From positions 1 to 9,050 of the forward strand of contig CAMASZ010000035.1 in assembly GCA_945861125.1 (NCBI GenBank): a DNA stretch of 9,050 nt, given 5' to 3'. This document shows, in pieces, positions 1 through 4,790 of the stretch; the stretch's first letter is position 1; every line of letters starts with the position of its first letter. Made by a program: the position numbers and the translations under genes. The notes under the pieces were generated by a model. The model ran no database searches and was not told the DNA's origin. It saw nothing but the letters and a program-made list of their open reading frames with translations. The stretch is from Rickettsia typhi (GTDB lineage Bacteria; Pseudomonadota; Alphaproteobacteria; Rickettsiales; UBA1997).

Positions 1-180
1 GAAATTTATTTTAAAAGATTTACAGGCCTTGTGATCAGATTCCTCAAGATTTTGTATTTCAGGAAAGCTTGACAAAATATAGGCAGGATTTGGTTTTGTA
101 CAATCAAATATTAAAAGGCACAAAGCTATTTTTAAAAAATTAATTATTTTTACATTTATTTTAAAATCTTTTAAATTCAT
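1..180 (-). CDS. Partial CDS: putative exported or lipid-anchored protein (5' end only)
   Basis: An open frame of 60 codons starts with ATG at 180 and runs without a stop off the left edge. Residues 1-17 are polar and lysine-rich (K4, K7, K11, K17). Residues 18-25 form a short hydrophobic stretch ending in a cysteine at residue 27 (LLIFDC), followed by a polar chain with Pro and Glu (TKPNPAY, EIQNLEESDHKAC). This is the outline of a signal peptide, possibly of lipoprotein type. The residue before Cys27 is Asp, which does not fit the canonical lipobox, so lipid anchoring is doubtful and an ordinary secretory signal or N-terminal anchor is also possible. The gene is divergent from pth with only 29 bp between the starts. 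I do not recognise the family. A 60-codon open frame is long for such AT-rich sequence, which supports a real gene. Confidence 0.6.
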   Translation of the reverse strand, partial: MNLKDFKINVKIINFLKIALCLLIFDCTKPNPAYILSSFPEIQNLEESDHKACKSFKINF

Positions 181-185
181 TATTT

Positions 186-202
186 ATTTATAAATTATAA
201 AT
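186..202. promoter_or_regulatory. Perfect palindrome in the divergent lipoprotein-like/pth spacer, possible shared promoter
   Basis: The sequence ATTTATAAATTATAAAT is a perfect 8-bp inverted repeat around a single central A at 194. It lies almost exactly in the middle of the 29-bp gap between the divergent starts at 180 and 210. Both strands read TATAAA/TTATAA-like hexamers that could act as -10 elements for the two genes, and any -35 element would lie inside the opposite gene. A weak candidate for pth is TTTACA at 149-154. The AT richness makes chance symmetry fairly likely, so this is a tentative call. Confidence 0.3.
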
Positions 203-209
203 TCTTTTT

Positions 210-770
210 ATGTTTTTAATTGTAGGGCTAGGAAATTATGGCTTAGATTATGAATTAACTAGGCACAATTTTGGTTTTATATTATCAGATGAAATTAATC
301 AAGAATACAGCTTTGATTATTTTGGTAAAAAATTTAAAAGTAAAGTTTTTACTGGTAAAATAAACTCAAATAAAATTATTTCTCTTCAGCCACAAACATA
401 TATGAATAATTCAGGACAAGCAGTTTTTGAAGCTATTAATTTTTATAAAATAGCTGTTGAAAATGTGCTAATTTTACACGATGATGTTGATTTAGAATTT
501 GGCAGAATCAAATTCAAAATCGGTGGTGGTAATGCTGGACATAATGGCTTAAAATCTATTGATAATTTAATTGGTAAAAATTATAAGCGTTTGAGACTCG
601 GAGTTGGTAGGCCAAGTAATAAAGAGTTTGCAGTTGCTGATTATGTTTTAAGTAAATTTTCAAAAGAAGAGCAGAGGCAATTAGAAATTATGGTTAAAAA
701 TATTGCTAAAAATATAAATCTTATTATAGAAAATAAAATAGAAAATTTTAATAAGATAATCTTTTACTGA
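210..770 (+). CDS. pth: Peptidyl-tRNA hydrolase
   Basis: Cytosolic enzyme that cleaves the ester bond of peptidyl-tRNAs released early from ribosomes, recycling tRNA. The 186-residue length is normal for bacterial Pth. The family signature is complete: N-terminal LIVGLGN with N9, TRHN with the catalytic His at H19, the TYMNNSGQ segment with N66, LHDDVD with D91 and GHNGLK with N112. These correspond to the E. coli active-site and substrate-binding residues N10, H20, N68, D93 and N114. The ATG at 210 leaves only one residue before the conserved LIVGLGN strand, which fixes the start. No Shine-Dalgarno sequence precedes it. The loop after N9 reads NYG where the family nearly always has NPG. The usual neighbours rplY and ychF are not seen here. 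The gene is divergent from a putative exported-protein gene. Confidence 0.97.
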   Translation: MFLIVGLGNYGLDYELTRHNFGFILSDEINQEYSFDYFGKKFKSKVFTGKINSNKIISLQPQTYMNNSGQAVFEAINFYKIAVENVLILHDDVDLEFGRIKFKIGGGNAGHNGLKSIDNLIGKNYKRLRLGVGRPSNKEFAVADYVLSKFSKEEQRQLEIMVKNIAKNINLIIENKIENFNKIIFY

Positions 771-803
771 TAACCTTTTCTTTTATCTAATTTATTTTTT
801 GAC

Positions 804-965
804 CAAACAATATGATTTTAACTAAAAAAGAGCAATTAACCACTTGCAAATACTATATTTGCAAGTGATAGAGGTAATATAAATATACTTCCCATTTTAA
901 ATAAAATTTTTGCCAAAAAAGCTAAATTTCTTATGTTGTAATGGTATAATCATTTTATCTAAGAA
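804..965 (+). repeat. Diverged spacer repeat, copy A (3' side of the prepilin gene)
   Basis: Two blocks here recur in the same order and orientation on the other side of the prepilin gene. CAAACAAT and GATTTTAA (804-821) match 2113-2131. A longer block at 906-965 (ATTTTT, GCCAAAAAA, GCT, ATGTTG, CATTTTA, CTAAGAA) matches 2254-2313 with small indels. Between the blocks this copy carries the 841-867 hairpin. Together with the hairpin this accounts for most of the 282-bp pth/prepilin spacer; I see no gene in that spacer. The alignment was made by eye in AT-rich DNA. Confidence 0.45.
841..867. repeat. Perfect 12-bp inverted repeat (hairpin)
   Basis: CACTTGCAAATA (841-852), a 3-nt loop CTA, then TATTTGCAAGTG (856-867) form a perfect stem. 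It lies between pth (plus) and the prepilin gene (minus), which converge here. No T-run follows the stem on the plus strand (ATAGAGG). On the minus strand the nearest T-run starts about 10 nt after the stem. A standard intrinsic terminator is therefore not supported, although the hairpin could serve as a bidirectional RNA-end stabiliser or a protein-binding site. Confidence 0.65.
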
Positions 966-1052
966 TTTTTTTTGTGAAGAATGTTTATTTAAAAATTAGA
1001 AGTAGCATAGCTTACAAAATAAAAATCTTACTCTATTTATTTTACTAATTTG

Positions 1053-1931
1053 TTATGAGATTTTCAAAGAGTATTTTTTTGCAAGATATGATTCAACCGA
1101 CTTTCTTTCTTCGGTATTTAACGCTCTTGAATAAATTATAATTTCAGAAATATAGCCATTAAAAAAATATGCTGGAGCGTTGCTATATTTGCATCCAACT
1201 CTTAATGAATCAACTGTAAAATTTGTATTAATTGAGTAATTTGTACTACTGACGCCATTCAAAAAAATTGTATTTGCTGTTCCTGAAAATAATGTACTTA
1301 AAATGTAAGGTGAATTATTTCCTTGATGGGTAATGGAGTTGGTAAACCATTGTAAGCTTGAGCCAGAGTTAAAGCTAGTTCCAAAATCAGCGAAAGCAAC
1401 AAAAGATCCACTGCTTGTATCATCAGTTTGACCTAAAGCAAGTCCAGCCAAAGAAACCTGAAAATTTGTGGCATAATTAACCCTTCTTCCAACAATAAAA
1501 GCTGTTAGGCTTTTACTATTTAGTCCAACTCCAGAAGTTACTAAAAAATCATTTGTCCCGTCAAATTTTAATGATGGTAGCCCATTAATAATATTTTTAC
1601 TGTATGTTGGTTGATTCGCTACAGTTGATTGACTCATATTGAATTTATATGGCGATTGAGTATTGTTATCAAACCATGTACTTACCAGTGCCCCATCTGA
1701 TTCTTCTGTTTCAATAAAACTTTCATCAAGACTAGTTTCATACCAGACAACTAGATCTTTAATTGAAGAGACCGGAGAATTTTTAGTTATTTGTCTTGCT
1801 GTTGCAAGGCGCATTTCGGAAACCAGTCTTGAACTCTGAGTTACTCCTGCAACTAGAATGCCTATTATTAAAATAACGATTGATAATTCAATAAGCGAGA
1901 AAGCACTTTTACATTTTTTAATTTTTTTCAT
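1053..1931 (-). CDS. Type IV prepilin-like protein with C-terminal LamG/lectin-like domain
   Basis: A 292-residue protein. Residues 1-10 are a short basic leader (MKKIKKCKSA), followed by the class III signal FSLIELSIVILIIGILVAGV (11-30). Phe11 would be the mature +1 residue and Glu15 the conserved Glu+5. The expected prepilin peptidase cut is between Ala10 and Phe11; Ala replaces the usual Gly. Residues about 32-60 continue as the amphipathic pilin helix. From about residue 118 the chain looks like a concanavalin/LamG jelly roll: GLPSLKFDGTNDFL, the strand-rich middle, FLNGV, then RVGCKYS and NGYISEIIIYSRALNTEER, ending in VESYLAKKYSL, a typical LamG-type tail. Inferred role: a surface or pseudopilus subunit that carries an adhesive domain. 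A PilC/GspF-like gene lies at 7145. The gene stands alone in its strand context between two related spacers. No Shine-Dalgarno sequence precedes it. Confidence 0.88.
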   Translation of the reverse strand: MKKIKKCKSAFSLIELSIVILIIGILVAGVTQSSRLVSEMRLATARQITKNSPVSSIKDLVVWYETSLDESFIETEESDGALVSTWFDNNTQSPYKFNMSQSTVANQPTYSKNIINGLPSLKFDGTNDFLVTSGVGLNSKSLTAFIVGRRVNYATNFQVSLAGLALGQTDDTSSGSFVAFADFGTSFNSGSSLQWFTNSITHQGNNSPYILSTLFSGTANTIFLNGVSSTNYSINTNFTVDSLRVGCKYSNAPAYFFNGYISEIIIYSRALNTEERKSVESYLAKKYSLKIS

Positions 1932-2160
1932 AATGGCTTTTAAATTTTAATAAAATGAAAATCGTAGATTTGTTAAGCAAAAAAGAGTAATGTAACCTTT
2001 AATTTTCTTATAACATTTTTTATCTAGATCAAAGAGAAGAGTAAAATATTTTTTTTAAAAAAAAATGAGTAATTAATATTTTTTGTATATCTAAAATATT
2101 GTGTAATAAAAACAAACAATTGGGATTTTAATAATTAATAATCTTTAAATTATTAGATCA

Positions 2161-2179
2161 TAATAGAATATTTCTATTA
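2161..2179. repeat. Perfect 8-bp inverted repeat with 3-nt loop
   Basis: TAATAGAA (2161-2168), loop TAT, TTCTATTA (2172-2179). It is AT-rich with no adjacent T-run. It occupies roughly the same place within spacer copy B as the 841-867 hairpin does within copy A, but its sequence is different. Confidence 0.5.
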
Positions 2180-2198
2180 GCTACTCTATTTGAACGGC

Positions 2199-2219
2199 AG
2201 ATTTTTAAAATAAAAATCT
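2199..2219. repeat. Perfect 9-bp inverted repeat with 3-nt loop
   Basis: AGATTTTTA (2199-2207), loop AAA, TAAAAATCT (2211-2219). Purely AT apart from one G:C pair in the stem. No T-run follows on either strand, so I do not call it a terminator. Confidence 0.45.
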
Positions 2220-2247
2220 TTAAAGATAAAAATATTTAATAATAATC

Positions 2248-2478
2248 CTAAGGATTTTTAGCCAAAAAAAGCTTAATTGGTAATGTTGAATTGCATTTTA
2301 ATAATTCTAAGAAAAACATTTAATGTTTTTCCAAATTATTTCTTGAATAATACCAAATCCAATCTTTAAATGTTTGTATAGAATTAAAAATTCTAATACC
2401 ATTTCCATCATAAAATGATAAATTAAGAGAAATATTTTTGTGATAAAAATCTCTAAAAAGCCTAAGCCATATAATCAT
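2248..2478 (-). pseudogene. Possible short coding remnant: 52-codon frame followed in frame by 23 codons
   Basis: On the minus strand an ATG at 2478 opens a 52-codon frame (MIIWLRLFRDFYHKN... ending SRNNLEKH) with TAA at 2320-2322. The next codon in the same frame is ATG (2319-2317) and continues for 23 codons to TAG at 2248-2250. The 76-codon stretch is thus interrupted by one stop, which is unusual for DNA this rich in AT. The first part includes the motif FKDWIWYY, which lies exactly on the dispersed repeat. The minus-strand reading of the repeat copy at 9023-9041 gives the related FKDGIW. I do not recognise a family. It may be a remnant of a gene or an incidental frame in a repeat element. 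Confidence 0.22.
2300..2340. repeat. Two-tier hairpin at the left border of the MITE-like segment
   Basis: Inner stem: GAAAAACATT (2311-2320), a single T, and AATGTTTTTC (2322-2331), a perfect 10-bp arm. Outer stem: AATAATT (2300-2306) pairs with AATTATT (2334-2340). The structure ends 8 bp before the left terminal repeat at 2348 and overlaps the end of spacer copy B. Confidence 0.55.
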
Positions 2479-2569
2479 ACGACTTCATTTTTTAAAGATT
2501 TTTTTACCAAAAATATGAAGTTAGAATTTGAATATCCTATTGAATATTTAAAGATGGAATTTGGTATTA
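2348..2569. mobile_element. MITE-like segment with about 24-bp terminal inverted repeats
   Basis: The left end TAATACCAAATCCAATC.. (2348-2371) is mirrored by the right end ..GATGGAATTTGGTATTA (2546-2569), with two mismatches over 24 bp. Weaker similarity continues inward (AATTCTAA at 2390-2397 in the left arm, with a matching block in the right arm). The interior is about 175 bp, has no transposase, and holds further inverted repeats such as ACTTCAT (2482-2488) with ATGAAGT (2515-2521). I see no clear target-site duplication. A 19-bp core of the same repeat recurs at 9023-9041. It fits a small non-autonomous element or a palindromic intergenic repeat family; a fortuitous pairing of two dispersed repeats is also possible. 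Confidence 0.45.
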
Positions 2570-2648
2570 CAAAATATTTTTGGATCCAACATTCCCGTAT
2601 ATAAAGTTCTGAAAAATTTTACAAAATTACTAATTTATTTTTTAATAA

Positions 2649-3014
2649 TTATTTATCTTGAAGATATTTTTTGTATGAAGATTCGTCCATTGTGTCTTGT
2701 AGGTCATCATTGTTGGAAATTTTGACTTTTGCTATCCAGCCATCATTATAAGATGATTGATTAACCAATTCTGGATTAGTGTTTAATGATTCATTGATAG
2801 AGATAACTTCGCCACTTACAGGAATATATACGTCACTTGCTGATTTTGAAGACTCTACAACTGCAAAGGCATCATGTTTTTTATATGAATTTCCAACTTT
2901 AGGAAGTTCAACATAAACTAATTCACCAAGGGCTTCTGCTGCATATTCAGTAATGCCGATTGTGGCAATATCTCCTTCAACTTTTATCCATTCATGGTCT
3001 TTAGTGTATTTCAT
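2649..3014 (-). CDS. gcvH: Glycine cleavage system H protein
   Basis: Lipoyl carrier protein that shuttles the aminomethyl group between the P, T and L proteins of the glycine cleavage complex in the cytosol. The 121-residue length is normal. The N-terminal YTKDHEWIKVEGDIATIGIT and the lipoyl loop VVESSKSASDVYIPVSGEV are diagnostic; Lys57 is the expected lipoylation site. The loop has ESSKSAS where most homologues have ESVKAAS, which keeps the lysine. The C-terminal part (NPELVNQSSYNDGWIAKVKI) is also typical. It lies 202 bp downstream of gcvT on the same strand, a large gap for this pair. That gap holds no gene and only an AT-rich tract with a possible fragment of the spacer repeat (3062-3089). 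No gcvP follows. No Shine-Dalgarno sequence is visible before the ATG at 3014. Confidence 0.97.
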   Translation of the reverse strand: MKYTKDHEWIKVEGDIATIGITEYAAEALGELVYVELPKVGNSYKKHDAFAVVESSKSASDVYIPVSGEVISINESLNTNPELVNQSSYNDGWIAKVKISNNDDLQDTMDESSYKKYLQDK

Positions 3015-3216
3015 ATTTTTTTAAATTAAATTTGGATAATAATTATTTGGCTTGATAACTTTTATTAAATAATGCAACCAAGCTTTTTTAAGTGTTATAA
3101 AAATTCTTACAAATTTTAATAGAATCTTTGATATATCTTGTTCTCATAGAAGATTTGCATAGGCTAGTTTTTCACGAGTAAAGATATTTAATATATTAAA
3201 ACGAAACTTTATATTA

Positions 3217-4323
3217 TCAATTTTTTTTATTTGATTTAGTTTTTGCTTCAATAAAAACAAAAGATGTTTTTAAAGCTGGTATTTCACGATCTCTTACTAA
3301 AGCATAAACTTGATCATTAATTTTAACTGTTGCTGGATCAAAATAACCTTGGCCTATTGAAATTTTTAAGCTTGGTGAAAAACCTCCGCTGGTTAATTTA
3401 CCAATTATTTCACCATTTTTCTTGATTTCAGTGCCTTCACGAGCAATTCCTTTATCTAATAACTTTAGACCAAATCTTTTACGCTTAGCGCCGTTATTTT
3501 TTTCGTCTAAGATTCTTGAAGAGCCAATAAAATTGTTATTTGTTTTGCTAATAACCCATGATATTGATGCTTCAACCGGTGAAGTTGTTTCGTCAAGATC
3601 ATGGCCATATAAAGGATAGCCCATTTCTAACCTAAGTGAATCACGAGCTCCAAGGCCTATTGGTTTTATTTCTAAGAAACTTGATAATTTTAACCAAAAA
3701 TCATTTACCGCAGAATTTTTTATACTAACTTCAAAACCATCTTCGCCAGTATAGCCAGTGCGACTAATGAATATTTCTTCATTAGTATCTTTTAATTTAT
3801 ACACACCAAGATTCATGTATGGTAAGTTAGCTAGATTTGCTTCTTTTAAAAAACTGTTAAGTATTTGTTCCGACTTTGAGCCTTGAATTGCTATAAGAGA
3901 TCTATCGGTAAGTTCGGTAAATCTAATATTTTCGGGTAAGTTTTTTTTAATCCAATTTGAATCTTTCTCTTTACAGCCTGCATTTAATACAATAAAAAAT
4001 TTTTCATCATTAATTTTAGTTATGATGAGATCATCAATTATTCCACCATCTTGATTAGTAAGAACGGTATATTTTGCTAATGAGTTTGTGCTAAGCAAAA
4101 AGTCTGTCGGTGTGATATTAGATAAGAATTCTGCTACATTTTTTCCTTCAATAACGAATTGTCCCATGTGAGATACATCAAATATACCAACGTTACCGCT
4201 TCTGACCCATTCATGTTCTTTGAGCATGCCTTCTTTATATTGAACTGGCATGTCGTAGCCTGCAAATTCAACCATTTTGCCACCTTGTGAACGATGAGTT
4301 TGGTTTAGGAAAGTAGTTTTCAT
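3217..4323 (-). CDS. gcvT: Aminomethyltransferase (glycine cleavage system T protein)
   Basis: Tetrahydrofolate-dependent enzyme that takes the aminomethyl group from lipoylated GcvH, giving 5,10-methylene-THF and ammonia. I place the start at the ATG at 4323 (368 residues). This gives the usual short lead into LNQTHRSQGGKMVEFAGY, and the gene then begins 13 nt after the secG stop. An in-frame TTG at 4344 would add seven residues and overlap secG. Visible motifs: FAGYDMPVQY (20-29), FDVSHMGQ (48-55), GGIIDDLI (93-100) with D97 as the expected catalytic and folate-binding Asp, RTGYTGEDGFEV, GLGARDSLRLEMGYPLYGHDL and the C-terminal SGGFSPSLKISIGQGY. Length and domain order (GCV_T then C-terminal barrel) are complete. 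It follows secG on the same strand and is probably cotranscribed with it. Confidence 0.97.
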   Translation of the reverse strand: MKTTFLNQTHRSQGGKMVEFAGYDMPVQYKEGMLKEHEWVRSGNVGIFDVSHMGQFVIEGKNVAEFLSNITPTDFLLSTNSLAKYTVLTNQDGGIIDDLIITKINDEKFFIVLNAGCKEKDSNWIKKNLPENIRFTELTDRSLIAIQGSKSEQILNSFLKEANLANLPYMNLGVYKLKDTNEEIFISRTGYTGEDGFEVSIKNSAVNDFWLKLSSFLEIKPIGLGARDSLRLEMGYPLYGHDLDETTSPVEASISWVISKTNNNFIGSSRILDEKNNGAKRKRFGLKLLDKGIAREGTEIKKNGEIIGKLTSGGFSPSLKISIGQGYFDPATVKINDQVYALVRDREIPALKTSFVFIEAKTKSNKKN

Positions 4324-4336
4324 AAAAGTATTTAAA

Positions 4337-4711
4337 TTATTCAATTGATGGAATTACTGGGGCGATGGGTTTTTTTGGTGAGTTGTCTTTTTGTAAAGTT
4401 TTGTCTTCGAGTTTATTAGATTCTTGCTGTTCTATTATTTTTTTAAGATCAGATTGTATTGATTTATTGGCGTTATTTGCTATTGAAGCTAACAATAAAC
4501 AATTAAGCATAAAAAAAGCAATCAAAACCATAGTTGTTTTACTTAAAAATGAAGCAGTTGATTTACTAGAAATAACAGAGTTTAAACCGCCACTACCACC
4601 ACCAATTCCACTAAGCGAGTCTCCATCAGATTTTTGTAGTAAAACTAAAATTATTAATAGGCAAGCAACTATAACTTGCAAGGTTAATAAAAAGAATTGT
4701 AAGTTTTCCAT
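4337..4711 (-). CDS. secG: Protein-export membrane protein SecG
   Basis: Small accessory subunit of the SecYEG translocon in the inner membrane. The 124-residue protein has two hydrophobic helices (about 6-25 and 57-77). They are separated by the family's cytoplasmic loop with LLQKSDGDSLSGIGGGSGG, the counterpart of the LLQxGKGaxxGaxfGgg motif. A polar Lys/Glu/Pro-rich tail of about 45 residues follows, as in many alphaproteobacterial SecG proteins. The ATG at 4711 places the first helix directly at the N-terminus. It is the first gene of a minus-strand group with gcvT (13 nt gap to the gcvT ATG) and is divergent from the dehydrogenase gene at 4791. An antisense open frame at 4365-4745 only mirrors it. 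Confidence 0.93.
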   Translation of the reverse strand: MENLQFFLLTLQVIVACLLIILVLLQKSDGDSLSGIGGGSGGLNSVISSKSTASFLSKTTMVLIAFFMLNCLLLASIANNANKSIQSDLKKIIEQQESNKLEDKTLQKDNSPKKPIAPVIPSIE

Positions 4712-4790
4712 TATTTTAGAGTGTTTAAATTTTTTTTTAAGTTAAAATCATAAGCTATTAACATTCTATTCTAATTTATTTAAGTTATAC
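4712..4790. promoter_or_regulatory. Divergent promoter region between secG and the dehydrogenase operon
   Basis: The 79-bp spacer must carry the promoters of both the minus-strand secG-gcvT(-gcvH) group and the plus-strand five-gene operon. It is almost purely AT with a T9 tract near 4729-4737. A loose inverted repeat, GTTAA..TTAAC, lies at about 4741-4762. I cannot pick -35/-10 pairs with confidence. The call rests on gene orientation. Confidence 0.4.

Larger units (their letters stand above)
2113..2313 (+). repeat. Diverged spacer repeat, copy B (5' side of the prepilin gene)
   Basis: CAAACAAT and GATTTTAA at 2113-2131, and the block 2254-2313 (ATTTTTA, GCCAAAAAAAGCTT, ATGTTGAA, CATTTTA, CTAAGAA), match copy A at 804-965 in order and orientation. 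The spacing between the two blocks is about 40 bp longer than in copy A. The stretch between them differs and carries its own hairpins. The prepilin gene therefore sits between two direct but diverged copies of one spacer sequence. Confidence 0.45.
1932..2648. other. 717-bp spacer without a convincing gene, rich in hairpins and repeats
   Basis: Between the starts and ends of the two minus-strand genes lie a leader region for the prepilin gene (about 1932-2110), spacer repeat copy B (2113-2313), several AT hairpins (2161-2179, 2199-2219, 2300-2340) and a 222-bp segment with terminal inverted repeats (2348-2569). Two short minus-strand frames at 2248-2478 are the only coding candidates. I found no RNA gene, and no promoter pair close enough to consensus to report. 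Confidence 0.6.

Noticed and set aside
812..868. 18-codon plus-strand frame (MILTKKEQLTTCKYYICK) over the 841-867 hairpin
   Set aside because: Too short, no start signal, and the Cys/Lys/Tyr pattern is simply the hairpin read through.
2200..2340. Rho-independent terminators at the AT hairpins upstream of the prepilin gene
   Set aside because: Stems are nearly all A:T and no T-run follows the stems on either strand, so the usual terminator pattern is not met.
2515..2604. 29-codon plus-strand frame across the right terminal repeat
   Set aside because: Short, without start signal or recognisable features; it is explained by the repeat.
1932..2648. tRNA, small RNA or riboswitch in the long spacer (for example a glycine riboswitch near gcvT/gcvH)
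   Set aside because: No cloverleaf, CCA end or GC-rich conserved aptamer core is visible. The leader regions of gcvH (3015-3216) and secG (4712-4790) are almost pure AT.
3422..3619. 65-codon plus-strand frame opposite gcvT
   Set aside because: Antisense shadow of a conserved gene with no recognisable motif.
4324..4344. TTG start of gcvT at 4344 adding seven residues
   Set aside because: The ATG at 4323 fits the family N-terminus, avoids overlap with secG and follows its stop by 13 nt. The extra residues (NNLNTF) match nothing in the family.
4365..4745. 126-codon plus-strand open frame opposite secG
   Set aside because: It mirrors a clearly recognised gene on the other strand, has no family features, and its residues follow from the secG codons.
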